64,000 nt of DNA from an uncultured Maribacter sp. (GTDB taxonomy: Bacteria; Bacteroidota; Bacteroidia; Flavobacteriales; Flavobacteriaceae), in NCBI GenBank assembly GCA_947493885.1, contig CANLTE010000004.1, positions 434,001 through 498,000 on the forward strand, given 5' to 3'. Position 1 is the first letter of the stretch; every line of letters starts with the position of its first letter. The notes beneath the pieces are model-generated. The model was given only the letters and a program-made list of their open reading frames with translations. It did not search any database and was not told where the DNA came from. The position numbers and the translations under genes are program-made. Positions 19,845 to 28,046 of the stretch are shown in pieces.

Positions 19845-20399
19845 ATGAAAAAGACACTACTTATATTCAGCGCATTTTTAAGTTTATTTTTTATCGCATG
19901 TGAAGGACCTGAGGGACCTCCTGGTTTTGATGGGAGAAATGGACAAGATGGATTAAATGGAGAAGAATTTATTGCACAAGCTTTTGAAGTTAATGTAGAC
20001 ATGAACTATAATGCCGATGCAAACACTTTTGAATTTTTAGCATCTGGGTATGAAGGAGGTGCTGAAGTATTTGCAGATGATGTGGTTTTAATATATCGAC
20101 TTGAAGAAGTAAACAACGGTGTAGACATATGGAGACAATTACCGCAGCCTGTTATTACAGATAATGGAACTGCATTTTACAATTTTGACTTTACACAAGG
20201 TGACTATAGCATTTATTTAGAACCAGAATTTGATGGCAACTTAATTGGTGTAGACTTAACGGACGATCAATGGTTTAGAATTGTAATAGTCCCAGCGGAA
20301 GTATTAAGCAGTTCAAAAATGGATAAATCTAATGTTCAGAATGTGCTAGACGCTATGGGAATAAAAGAAGAACAAATTCAAAAATATACTCTTAAATAA
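19845..20399 (+). CDS. lipoprotein with a short collagen-like segment
   Basis: This 184-residue protein has a lipoprotein signal peptide with lipobox FFIAC (Cys19). Directly after the lipidated cysteine come about seven Gly-X-Y triplets (GPEGPPGFDGRNGQDGLNGE), a collagen-like stalk, then an acidic beta-rich domain of about 145 residues that I do not recognise. The same architecture is frequent in Flavobacteriia lipoproteins of unknown role. It is a single-gene unit divergent from glgB. Confidence 0.85.
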   Translation: MKKTLLIFSAFLSLFFIACEGPEGPPGFDGRNGQDGLNGEEFIAQAFEVNVDMNYNADANTFEFLASGYEGGAEVFADDVVLIYRLEEVNNGVDIWRQLPQPVITDNGTAFYNFDFTQGDYSIYLEPEFDGNLIGVDLTDDQWFRIVIVPAEVLSSSKMDKSNVQNVLDAMGIKEEQIQKYTLK

Positions 20400-20415
20400 G
20401 AAACCCCACTATATT

Positions 20416-20450
20416 TAAAAAGACTTGTTATTTATTTGGCAGGTCTTTTT
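20416..20450 (+). terminator. terminator of the collagen-like lipoprotein gene
   Basis: AAAAAGACTTG and CAGGTCTTTTT form a stem with one G-T pair and a loop of about 12 nt, followed by further T residues, starting 17 bp after the stop codon. Confidence 0.8.
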
Positions 20451-20508
20451 GTTTTATTTTAGAAAGGTATTTTATAGGATACCGACTATTTTATAAAAAC
20501 ATCAAACA

Positions 20509-21003
20509 ATGTATTCAAAAATCATTTTTATATTTCTTTTATTACTTACTAGCTGCAAAGGCGTTTCTCAAGAGAAAGAGGTTTCAGCTAATTCTGAAAA
20601 GGAAACCTTTAAAGTATCTAAAACTGAAGCCGAATGGAGAGCACAACTTACGGATATGCAATTTTACGTGCTTAGAAAAGCAGGGACTGAAAATGCTGGA
20701 ACTAGCGAGTTATTGGATAACAAAGAAAAAGGCACATACGTTTGCGCGGGTTGCAATACTCCTTTGTTTGAAAGTGACCGTAAATACAATTCTGGAACAG
20801 GCTGGCCGAGTTTTGACAAAGAAATCGTTGGAAATGTTGCCTTTGATGTTGATTACAAAATTGGTTATGCCCGTACCGAGGAACATTGCACCACTTGTGG
20901 TGGACATTTAGGCCATGTTTTTGAGGACGGACCAAGCAATACTACAGGTAAAAGACATTGTATTAATGGTGCTGCCTTAAAATTTGTTCCAAGTAAAGAA
21001 TAG
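20509..21003 (+). CDS. msrB: peptide-methionine (R)-S-oxide reductase (exported)
   Basis: MsrB (164 residues) reduces methionine-R-sulfoxide in proteins. Both zinc-binding CxxC pairs are present (CAGC, CTTC), as are GTGWPSF and the catalytic cysteine in RHCINGAALKF. Unlike cytoplasmic MsrB it has an N-terminal lipoprotein signal (IFLLLLTSCKG), so it should repair oxidised proteins in the periplasm. It may be followed in the same transcript by the DinB-like gene 35 bp downstream. Confidence 0.95.
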   Translation: MYSKIIFIFLLLLTSCKGVSQEKEVSANSEKETFKVSKTEAEWRAQLTDMQFYVLRKAGTENAGTSELLDNKEKGTYVCAGCNTPLFESDRKYNSGTGWPSFDKEIVGNVAFDVDYKIGYARTEEHCTTCGGHLGHVFEDGPSNTTGKRHCINGAALKFVPSKE

Positions 21004-21038
21004 TTTTTCTAAATTTAAGTTCATTTATTTCTACCATT

Positions 21039-21566
21039 ATGAACTTCGAGGACAACTATTTAAAAAGTACTTTATACGAATTCAACAGATACAAAACACT
21101 GGGAGACAAAACGTTTTCGCAATTAAACGAACAAGAAATTCAATGGTCGTACAGTGAAGATGAAAACAGTATTTCTCAAATTGTAAAACATATTGTTGGA
21201 AACATGCTCAGTAGATGGACTAGCTTTTTAACCGAAGATGGCGAAAAATCTTGGCGAAATAGAGACAGAGAATTTATAAACCCTTATACCTCAAAAAAAG
21301 AAATGATTGTCGCATGGGAAAAAGGATGGACATGCCTTTTTGATGCCCTGAGTGCGATTAATAAAACAAACTTTTCTACAACAGTGTATATCCGCAATGA
21401 AGCGCATACCATAATCGAGGCCACTAACAGACAATTAGCGCATTATGCAAGTCATGTGGGACAAATAGTACTCCTAGGAAAAATGCAAAAGGGTGACCAG
21501 TGGAAATCGCTTTCTATCCCAAAAGGAGAATCTAAAGCATTTAATGCTAAAAAATTCAATTCATAA
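21039..21566 (+). CDS. DinB-like (DUF1572) protein
   Basis: The 175-residue protein matches the DUF1572/DinB four-helix-bundle family: an amphipathic N-terminal helix (YLKSTLYEFNRYKTLGDKTF), the segment ISQIVKHIVGNMLSRWTSFL with a putative metal-binding histidine, and the late HYASHVGQIVLLGK motif with two more histidines. Some family members are thiol transferases, but no role is established for this branch. It is 35 bp after msrB, on the same strand. Confidence 0.85.
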   Translation: MNFEDNYLKSTLYEFNRYKTLGDKTFSQLNEQEIQWSYSEDENSISQIVKHIVGNMLSRWTSFLTEDGEKSWRNRDREFINPYTSKKEMIVAWEKGWTCLFDALSAINKTNFSTTVYIRNEAHTIIEATNRQLAHYASHVGQIVLLGKMQKGDQWKSLSIPKGESKAFNAKKFNS

Positions 21567-21638
21567 TATACTTCCCCACTTTGTGCCAGCTAGCACATTT
21601 TATTTAAAATAGAGGTATATCATTTCAGTTTGGTTTCG

Positions 21639-21646
21639 TATTTTTG
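21639..21646 (+). promoter_or_regulatory. candidate -7 element of lpdA promoter
   Basis: TATTTTTG followed by CACC, 32 bp before the lpdA ATG, is a perfect Bacteroidota -7 box in the same local context as the rpsA promoter. No TTG is found at the expected -33 distance, so this is a partial match. Confidence 0.4.
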
Positions 21647-21677
21647 CACCTCAATTTTTATATAAAAAACTAAATAT

Positions 21678-23069
21678 ATGAGCACTTTTGATGTAATTGT
21701 TCTTGGTAGTGGACCAGGAGGTTATGTAACCGCAATTAGAGCTTCTCAATTGGGATTAAAAACGGCTATTGTTGAAAAGGAAAACCTTGGTGGTGTATGT
21801 CTTAATTGGGGTTGTATTCCAACTAAAGCACTTTTAAAATCTGCTCAAGTATTTGAATACCTTAAACATGCAGGTGATTATGGCTTAAAAGCGGATAACA
21901 TTGAAAAAGATTTTGATGCTGTTGTAAAGCGTAGTCGTGGAGTTGCAGATGGTATGAGTAAAGGTGTTCAGTTTTTAATGAAAAAAAATAAAATTGAAGT
22001 AATCAATGGTTTTGGAAAACTAAAACCGGGTAAAAAAGTTGCCGTAACCGCTGAAGATGGTTCGGCTACTGAATATAGTGCTAAAAATATTATTGTTGCA
22101 ACTGGTGCTCGCAGTAGAGAATTGCCAAGTTTACCTCAAGATGGTAAAAAAATAATTGGATACCGACAAGCATTAACTTTAGAGAAACAGCCTAAAGAAA
22201 TGATTGTGGTTGGTAGTGGAGCAATTGGAATTGAATTTGCTTATTTCTATAACTCAATGGGAACTAAAGTTACGGTTGTTGAGTATTTACCAAATATAGT
22301 TCCTGTGGAAGATGAAGATGTTTCTAAACAATTGGAACGCAGCTTTAAAAAGGCGGGAATTAAAATAATGACTTCAGCAGAAGTAACCTCTGTTGATACC
22401 TCAGGCGATGGTGTAAAAGCAACTGTTAAAACTGCTAAAGGAGAACAAGTTTTAGAAGCGGACCTTGTATTATCTGCAGTAGGTATTAAAACTAACATTG
22501 AAAACATAGGATTAGAGGATGTTGGAATTGCTACGGATAGAGATAAAATTTTAGTAAACGACTATTACCAAACAAATATTCCTGGATACTATGCTATTGG
22601 AGATGTAACACCTGGTCAGGCATTAGCCCATGTAGCATCAGCTGAAGGAATTATTTGTGTAGAAAAAATAGCTGGAATGCACGTTGAGGCTTTAGACTAC
22701 GGAAACATACCTGGTTGTACGTATTGTACTCCTGAAATTGCCTCTGTAGGTTTGACTGAAAAAGCGGCTAAGGAAAAAGGGCTTGATATTAAAGTCGGTA
22801 AATTTCCATTCTCTGCGAGTGGAAAAGCAAAAGCAGCTGGAACCCCTGACGGATTTGTAAAGGTTATTTTTGATGCAAAATATGGTGAATGGCTAGGTTG
22901 TCATATGATTGGTGCTGGAGTTACCGATATGATTGCAGAGGCTGTTGTTGCTCGTAAATTAGAGACTACAGGTCATGAAATATTAAAAGCAGTTCACCCT
23001 CACCCAACCATGAGTGAAGCGGTAATGGAAGCTGTTGCTGACGCATACGACGAAGTAATACACTTATAA
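21678..23069 (+). CDS. lpdA: dihydrolipoyl dehydrogenase
   Basis: The 463-residue flavoprotein is the E3 component that reoxidises dihydrolipoamide in the 2-oxoacid dehydrogenase complexes. It has the FAD-binding GSGPGGYVTAIRA, the redox-active disulfide GGVCLNWGCIPTKALL, the NAD-binding GSGAIGIEFAYF, and the catalytic His-Glu pair in HPHPTMSEAVMEA. It is transcribed alone and ends in a strong terminator. No E1 or E2 genes are adjacent. Confidence 0.96.
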   Translation: MSTFDVIVLGSGPGGYVTAIRASQLGLKTAIVEKENLGGVCLNWGCIPTKALLKSAQVFEYLKHAGDYGLKADNIEKDFDAVVKRSRGVADGMSKGVQFLMKKNKIEVINGFGKLKPGKKVAVTAEDGSATEYSAKNIIVATGARSRELPSLPQDGKKIIGYRQALTLEKQPKEMIVVGSGAIGIEFAYFYNSMGTKVTVVEYLPNIVPVEDEDVSKQLERSFKKAGIKIMTSAEVTSVDTSGDGVKATVKTAKGEQVLEADLVLSAVGIKTNIENIGLEDVGIATDRDKILVNDYYQTNIPGYYAIGDVTPGQALAHVASAEGIICVEKIAGMHVEALDYGNIPGCTYCTPEIASVGLTEKAAKEKGLDIKVGKFPFSASGKAKAAGTPDGFVKVIFDAKYGEWLGCHMIGAGVTDMIAEAVVARKLETTGHEILKAVHPHPTMSEAVMEAVADAYDEVIHL

Positions 23070-23081
23070 TAAATATACATT

Positions 23082-23112
23082 CAACACCCTTTTAAAAGGG
23101 TGTTGTTTTTTA
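23082..23112 (+). terminator. lpdA terminator
   Basis: CAACACCCTTTT (23082-23093) pairs perfectly with AAAAGGGTGTTG (23094-23105), followed by six T residues. The next gene starts five bases after, so that gene presumably has its own or readthrough transcription. Confidence 0.92.
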
Positions 23113-23116
23113 TACT

Positions 23117-23395
23117 ATGCTTAAAACATTTAGACTTACTGCTCTTTTAGAAGGAATTTCCTATTTACTGCTGTTTGGTATAGGTATGCCTCTAAAGCGC
23201 CTTGGTGATATCCCAGAACCTAACATTTATATTGGATACGCTCATGGCTTTTTGTTTATTACTTTCGTAATACTAGCTGCAATGGTTTGTTGGGAAAAAA
23301 AGTGGGGACTAAAACATTTTATAATATTTTTTATAGCTTCCTTATTACCTTTTGGTACTTTTTATATTGATAAAAAATATCTAAAAAAGGCGTAA
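23117..23395 (+). CDS. DUF3817 small membrane protein
   Basis: This 92-residue protein has three hydrophobic segments and the DUF3817 signature LEGISYLLLFGIGMPLK near the N-terminus, with YIGYAHGFLFI in the middle. Family members are small integral membrane proteins of unknown function. The ATG lies immediately after the lpdA terminator, so its expression may be lower than lpdA or depend on readthrough. Confidence 0.85.
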   Translation: MLKTFRLTALLEGISYLLLFGIGMPLKRLGDIPEPNIYIGYAHGFLFITFVILAAMVCWEKKWGLKHFIIFFIASLLPFGTFYIDKKYLKKA

Positions 23396-23407
23396 ACTAA
23401 GTCTTTA

Positions 23408-23866
23408 CTATACCCCAAATTGATTTAAATGATGGTCTAAATGCTTTGAAAAAAGTGTATTCCATTCCTTTTTAGACAAAGCTCCAAAAGCATGCGATTC
23501 TTTTCCATCAAAATGTGAAGCTCCTAGTTCTTGTGTCTTTTGAACATAGTCAATAAGTCTTTTCTTTTCTGTTTCAAACTCTCGCTCATCTGTAATTAAA
23601 AATGCTGGTGCCGTTCGTATATTCTTTTTATAAGGTTTTGGACCAACGACAATGTTTTTAGCAAAAAGTTTAATCATAAATTTTTGAAAACCCTTTGGCT
23701 TAGGGTGCTTATCTGTATAAACCAATTCATAAGCAACATTACAATGCGCTAGCATTTGAGCAACGCTCATTTTTCCCCATTGAGGTTGCGTTTCTGGAGT
23801 TAAAGCATTGACTCTTTCAATTGCTTCTTGACTCTCTTTTTCTTCAAATAAGTTTTTCCAATTCAT
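23408..23866 (-). CDS. DUF1569 protein
   Basis: The 152-residue protein fits DUF1569, a DinB-related helical family: QPQWGKMSVAQMLAHCNVAYE contains the conserved histidine and tryptophan, and the C-terminal half contains a HLDHHLNQFGV tail. No signal peptide is present and the function is unknown. It is the downstream member of a minus-strand group with the PP-loop protein and aroQ. Confidence 0.8.
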   Translation of the reverse strand: MNWKNLFEEKESQEAIERVNALTPETQPQWGKMSVAQMLAHCNVAYELVYTDKHPKPKGFQKFMIKLFAKNIVVGPKPYKKNIRTAPAFLITDEREFETEKKRLIDYVQKTQELGASHFDGKESHAFGALSKKEWNTLFSKHLDHHLNQFGV

Positions 23867-23902
23867 CTGACTATATTTTTATAAATATATTAAAAATTAT
23901 AC

Positions 23903-24622
23903 TCACGGAATTAAATCGCAATACCAAAAAGCAGTATCCCATGAAGTATCTTCTTTAAAACAGTCATCTTCATCATCTTTTGAAGGCGTATAAGTTTTTA
24001 ATACCTTTTCTCCAATACTAAATGAAACTGGTTTTTTAAAAATAGGCCCGTCAAAAACAAAAGTATGAAACTCCCCATTTTCACCACATACATCAACATT
24101 ATTTGGCAAATCTTTAATAAAAGATTCATCTAAAATTCTGCCACAAAAGGACTCATCTAAAAGTTTAGCATTTACACATACCGTAATTGCCTTATAGCCT
24201 TTTTCTAAAAATTCTAGCAATAAATCTTTAGTATTTTGTTTCCACAACGGAAAAATTGCTTTCACTCCAACTTCGGCTAACTTTTCTTCTCTGTATGCTC
24301 GTAAATCCTCTAAAAAAATGTCTCCAAAAAAAGCATATTCGTAACCTTCGGCAGTTAAACTTTCCATAGAGGCACGCATTTTTTTATCGTAACTTTCTAG
24401 ACTAACATTTCCAGCTAATTCTACTTTTTGAAGAGGAATTCCAATTGCCTCCGCCTGCTGCTCCAATAATGCAACAGACAAACCGTGCATTGAAACTCTA
24501 TTAAAATCGGAGTTTACAGTAGTAACAAGTTTGGAAATTTCATACTCCCCTTCAGCAATAATGCTATCCAATGCTAATGTTGCATCTTTACCACTACTCC
24601 AATTAAAATAGGCTTTTTTCAA
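23903..24622 (-). CDS. Dph6-like PP-loop ATPase
   Basis: This 239-residue protein belongs to the diphthine-ammonia-ligase-like ATP pyrophosphatase family (MJ0570-type). The N-terminus has the PP-loop variant WSSGKDATLALD, and the middle has the family segments FGDIFLEDLRAYREEK and DVCGENGEFHTFVFDGP. Bacteria lack diphthamide, so the true substrate is unknown. It begins one base upstream of the aroQ stop side, in other words it directly follows aroQ with no gap, so they are probably co-transcribed. Confidence 0.88.
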   Translation of the reverse strand: MKKAYFNWSSGKDATLALDSIIAEGEYEISKLVTTVNSDFNRVSMHGLSVALLEQQAEAIGIPLQKVELAGNVSLESYDKKMRASMESLTAEGYEYAFFGDIFLEDLRAYREEKLAEVGVKAIFPLWKQNTKDLLLEFLEKGYKAITVCVNAKLLDESFCGRILDESFIKDLPNNVDVCGENGEFHTFVFDGPIFKKPVSFSIGEKVLKTYTPSKDDEDDCFKEDTSWDTAFWYCDLIP

Positions 24623-25036
24623 TTACAAAAAACTTTGAATGGCTAAATCATAGCTCTGAAGACCAAAGCCCAATATAACACCCTTTGCTCCAGAAGAAAT
24701 GTAAGACACATGTCTAAAATCCTCTCGTTTATGTGTATTGGAGATATGAACTTCAACTACAGGTGTCTCTACTGCCTTAACAGCATCACCAATACCTACA
24801 GAAGTATGTGTATAAGCCGCTGCATTAAGTACAATACCATCATAAGAAAAACCTACCTCTTGAATTTTTCCAATAAGCTCTCCCTCAATATTAGATTGAT
24901 AATATTCCAATTCTACTTTTGGAAATTTACTTTGCAATTGTTCAAAATAATCTTGAAAAGTGGTGCTTCCGTATACTTCTGGCTCTCTTTTACCTAACAG
25001 ATTGAGGTTTGGGCCGTTTATAATTAATAACTTCAT
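24623..25036 (-). CDS. aroQ: type II 3-dehydroquinate dehydratase
   Basis: AroQ (137 residues) converts 3-dehydroquinate to 3-dehydroshikimate in aromatic amino-acid synthesis. The N-terminus IINGPNLNLLGKREPEVYG is diagnostic, with the catalytic tyrosine in EVYG, NAAAYTHTSVGIGDA in the middle and EVHISNTHKREDFRH with the catalytic histidine. Length is slightly under the usual 145. In many Flavobacteriia aroQ lies next to xerD; here two outer-membrane protein genes separate them. Confidence 0.96.
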   Translation of the reverse strand: MKLLIINGPNLNLLGKREPEVYGSTTFQDYFEQLQSKFPKVELEYYQSNIEGELIGKIQEVGFSYDGIVLNAAAYTHTSVGIGDAVKAVETPVVEVHISNTHKREDFRHVSYISSGAKGVILGFGLQSYDLAIQSFL

Positions 25037-25050
25037 ACCTCAAAAGTATC

Positions 25051-25081
25051 AAAAAAAGAAAAAGGCAGCTAAATAGCTGCC
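25051..25081 (-). terminator. terminator of the 25113-25631 gene
   Basis: GGCAGCT (25064-25070) and AGCTGCC (25075-25081) form a stem with a four-base loop. On the minus strand it is followed by an A/T tract rich in T, between this gene and aroQ. Confidence 0.88.
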
Positions 25082-25112
25082 TCCATTCTTTAAAACTTTC
25101 ACTATTTATTTT

Positions 25113-25631
25113 TTAAAACCGATTTCGTTTGTTGCTAAAAGTATATTTTATACCAAAATTTAATGTAGTCCAAGAAACATCATCATCTAGCTGAATACCG
25201 GTATAAGATAAATTAACTTCAGTTTGTGTTCCAAACATATAACCAAGAGTTGGTCTATAATATAACCCACCATCTAAACCATCAGTTAAACCAAATCCCA
25301 TACCTAGTTCTGTTCCTACCGAAAAACTTCTAGAAGGCCATATTCTAATTGAGGCCGCTACTGGAGCAAATTGTATGTCTGGTAAATCAGCAGTAATTTG
25401 TTCATCATGAAAGGTTTCTGCGAACCCGTGAATGTAACCGGCTGTAATTCCTAAATCAATTACCTCACCTAAAGCCCACATATGTCCAACTTCTCCTCCG
25501 ACAAATAAACTCGCTTGATCATTAAAATCATTAAAGGGTAAACCTGCCTGCACTCCTATTTGAAAACCATGCTGTGCATACGTTGCTACTCCAGCTAAAG
25601 TAAAAACTAGTGCTAAAAATGTATTCCTCAT
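25113..25631 (-). CDS. small outer-membrane beta-barrel protein
   Basis: The 172-residue protein has a Sec signal peptide (cleavage after THY/TYAQ region near residue 20) and then alternating amphipathic beta strands with glycine turns, ending in an aromatic-rich strand TLNFGIKYTFSNK. This is the pattern of small eight-strand OprF/PorT-like barrels of Bacteroidota. No periplasmic OmpA domain is attached. Function unknown. It has its own terminator. Confidence 0.8.
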   Translation of the reverse strand: MRNTFLALVFTLAGVATYAQHGFQIGVQAGLPFNDFNDQASLFVGGEVGHMWALGEVIDLGITAGYIHGFAETFHDEQITADLPDIQFAPVAASIRIWPSRSFSVGTELGMGFGLTDGLDGGLYYRPTLGYMFGTQTEVNLSYTGIQLDDDVSWTTLNFGIKYTFSNKRNRF

Positions 25632-25746
25632 ATTTACTAATTAAATTAACGCTAGCGAAAATAAAGGCTGTTACCGCATTGAAATAATTTTTGTTGTAAA
25701 AAAGGAATTTGGAGTTGCTTAGAACCAAAAACACGTTAAAAACCAT

Positions 25747-25786
25747 AAAAAAAGAGTAAAAAACCAATGTCTTTCACTCTTTTTTA
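25747..25786 (-). terminator. terminator of the PorT-like gene
   Basis: AAAAAAGAGT and ACTCTTTTTT flank a loop of about 18 nt, and T runs are present on both strands. It lies 22 bp beyond the stop of the 25808 gene on the minus strand. Confidence 0.75.
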
Positions 25787-25807
25787 ATCTGTAATATTTA
25801 TATTTTA

Positions 25808-26422
25808 CTACAAGAAGTATACTGCTGATATTGCAAAAACTCTGTTTTTAGAGTTCACATCTTTAATTGCATTTATAAAACCGAAGTTAAATCTTGCTTG
25901 AAAATAAAAGTTATCGTCTAATTCATAACCAGCTCCAAGTGCCAATCCAAAATCAATTGTATTGGTATCAAAACCATCTACAACAACAATATCAAGACCG
26001 TTTAAATACTGATCCTCGGTATTATCACCTAATAAAAACCCTATTTGAGGTCCTGCTTCGATGTATAAATTATCCCATACATTATATTTTCCTACTACAG
26101 GAATATTGGCATACCATAGGTTTAAATTTTCGTTAGTAATATATCCACCTGTACCTTGTAATGAAATAAGTACTTCTGGCTGAATGTTGATAACATCACT
26201 AAAAGGGATATCCAAAACACCTCCAATATGAAATCCTGGCTTGGTTGAATAATTTCCAATGTTCGTAGAGCCTCCTAAGGTTGCTAAATTAAAACCAGCC
26301 TTGGCTCCAAATCTAATATCCGAATTAGAAGAGCTACTTGATGTTGTTCCTTGTATAACTTGTGCATTTATTTGACTCATTCCGAACAAAACAAAGGCTC
26401 CAATTAAAAGTTTAATTTTCAT
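25808..26422 (-). CDS. PorT-family outer-membrane beta-barrel protein
   Basis: I use the ATG at 26422 (204 residues), because it starts a clean signal peptide (MKIKLLIGAFVLFGMSQINAQ) and the promoter lies just upstream; an in-frame ATG ten codons earlier would leave a poor signal. The body is a PorT/outer membrane protein beta-barrel (FGAKAGFNLATLGGS, YIEAGPQIGFLLG, ending VFAISAVYFL). Substrate or partner is unknown. It is divergent from xerD. Confidence 0.85.
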   Translation of the reverse strand: MKIKLLIGAFVLFGMSQINAQVIQGTTSSSSSNSDIRFGAKAGFNLATLGGSTNIGNYSTKPGFHIGGVLDIPFSDVINIQPEVLISLQGTGGYITNENLNLWYANIPVVGKYNVWDNLYIEAGPQIGFLLGDNTEDQYLNGLDIVVVDGFDTNTIDFGLALGAGYELDDNFYFQARFNFGFINAIKDVNSKNRVFAISAVYFL

Positions 26423-26449
26423 AATTGCAATAGTGTTTAAAATTTCATG

Positions 26450-26480
26450 CAAATATATATATTCACCATAAGGATAACAG
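26450..26480 (-). promoter_or_regulatory. promoter of the PorT-like gene
   Basis: The minus strand has TATATTTG (plus 26450-26457), a full -7 match, preceded 20 nt upstream by CTG (plus 26478-26480, one mismatch to TTG). Transcription should begin about 20 nt before the ATG at 26422. Confidence 0.55.
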
Positions 26481-26552
26481 GAAAATTAACAATTTAATAA
26501 TACCTGTTTCTATTTTTTTTAACCATACTAATAGATATACTACCTTTAGAAA

Positions 26553-27449
26553 ATGAATTGGAAACAAGCGCTAAAAGATTATGAACATTATCTAAAAATA
26601 GAACGGGGGCTTGCTCAGAACTCTGTTGAAAATTACGTTTTAGATATTCAGAAACTTATTCAATTTTTGCATCAGAATAATGTTACAGAATCTCCTATTC
26701 ATATATCAAAAATGCATGTGCAGCAATTTATATATGAAATTGCTAAAATTGTAAATCCCCGATCGCAAGCAAGAATTATATCTGGATTGAAAAGTTTTTT
26801 TAATTACTTAGTTTTTGAAGATTATCGTGAAGACAATCCAATGGAATTGATAGAATCTCCAAAAATTGGACGAAAATTGCCTGATACATTGTCTGAAGAA
26901 GAAATTAATGCTCTAATTAAAGCAATAGATCTTAGCAAACCTGAAGGAGAACGCAATAGGGCTATCATAGAAACGTTGTACGGCTGCGGTTTACGAGTTT
27001 CAGAGCTTATTACGCTAAAAATATCTGATTTATATTTTGATGAAGACTTTATAAAAGTCACTGGTAAGGGAAACAAACAACGTTTTGTTCCAATAAGTAG
27101 TATCAATAAAAAATACATCACCATTTATAGAAACGAGATTAGAATTCATTTAAATATTCAAAAAGGATTTGAAGACACTCTATTTTTAAACAGGAGGGGT
27201 AGGCAGTTAACACGAGCTATGATTTTTACCATAGTTAAACAACTAGCGGAAAAAATAGGCTTAAAAAAAACAATAAGTCCGCATACTTTTAGACATTCAT
27301 TTGCTACTCATTTATTAGAAAATGGAGCTGATTTAAGAGCTATTCAACAAATGCTTGGTCACGAAAGCATTACCACTACAGAGGTTTATATGCATGTAGA
27401 CCGTTCTCATTTATCTGACGTACTTCACCAATACCACCCACGAAAATAG
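26553..27449 (+). CDS. xerD: tyrosine recombinase XerC/XerD
   Basis: The 298-residue protein is the chromosome-dimer-resolving tyrosine recombinase. The N-terminal SAM-like domain covers residues 1-90. The catalytic set is complete: Arg in CGLRVSELI, Lys in TGKGNKQR, HxxR in HTFRHSFATHL, His in LGHESITTTEVY and the final Tyr. Size and context (close to aroQ) fit the housekeeping enzyme rather than an integron integrase, which would carry an extra patch between the second and third boxes. Confidence 0.93.
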   Translation: MNWKQALKDYEHYLKIERGLAQNSVENYVLDIQKLIQFLHQNNVTESPIHISKMHVQQFIYEIAKIVNPRSQARIISGLKSFFNYLVFEDYREDNPMELIESPKIGRKLPDTLSEEEINALIKAIDLSKPEGERNRAIIETLYGCGLRVSELITLKISDLYFDEDFIKVTGKGNKQRFVPISSINKKYITIYRNEIRIHLNIQKGFEDTLFLNRRGRQLTRAMIFTIVKQLAEKIGLKKTISPHTFRHSFATHLLENGADLRAIQQMLGHESITTTEVYMHVDRSHLSDVLHQYHPRK

Positions 27450-27455
27450 TTTTAT

Positions 27456-27953
27456 TTAAAATTTATATTTGCCACTTACCGAAAACAAATTTGGAGTTGC
27501 GTAATTCCCTAAACTTGTTTTATTAAAATGTAAATCGTGTTTGGCCTCGAGAAATAATTTCTTATTGACATCATAACCAAAACCATTTATGAATTTTAAT
27601 GCCGGTCTAGCTGGAGTTCCTCCATATTTGTCCAGCTCAATTTCTGCTTCTACTCCAGAGAAAAAATATAATTTGTTAGTAGCATACCATTTTGTAGAAA
27701 CTGGCACTCTAAAAACGTCAGAACCAAGATAAGTATCGTAATACCCTTGTAATTGAAGCTGAAAATCGGAATCCAACTTAATATCCAAGTCAAAATAAGC
27801 ATGCATTTCATCATTCAAAAAAACTGGATACCCCTCACTTGTTAACTTTACCTTATCCGTTTTTTGAGTGTTATTTATATTGTTAAATTCATATTGCTGC
27901 CCGTACGAAAAACCCAGAACGGCCAACATAAAAATAATAGTAAATTGCTTCAT
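27456..27953 (-). CDS. predicted exported beta-rich protein
   Basis: The 165-residue protein has a signal peptide (MKQFTIIFMLAVLGFSYGQ) and then beta-strand-like alternation ending LFSVSGKYKF, consistent with a small outer-membrane or periplasmic beta-barrel. I do not recognise a named family. It is convergent with xerD (six-base gap) and lies 93 bp downstream of the NADH dehydrogenase gene on the same strand. Confidence 0.75.
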   Translation of the reverse strand: MKQFTIIFMLAVLGFSYGQQYEFNNINNTQKTDKVKLTSEGYPVFLNDEMHAYFDLDIKLDSDFQLQLQGYYDTYLGSDVFRVPVSTKWYATNKLYFFSGVEAEIELDKYGGTPARPALKFINGFGYDVNKKLFLEAKHDLHFNKTSLGNYATPNLFSVSGKYKF

Positions 27954-28046
27954 TCCAATTGGCTGATAGTCATCTCAAAACTAAGCCAACTTCAATAACA
28001 AAATGAAATTTTTAACTATTTTAACGCGCTGTTAATTTTGTTAAAA

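Noticed and set aside
20702-20935. Antisense frames over msrB
   Set aside because: They lack start signals and family resemblance, and lie fully within the well-supported msrB gene.
26553-27449. xerD as an integrase for the 53-57 kb cassette-like region
   Set aside because: The protein matches housekeeping XerC/D and is 27 kb away. It lacks the extra patch of integron integrases, so I do not link it to the cassette borders.
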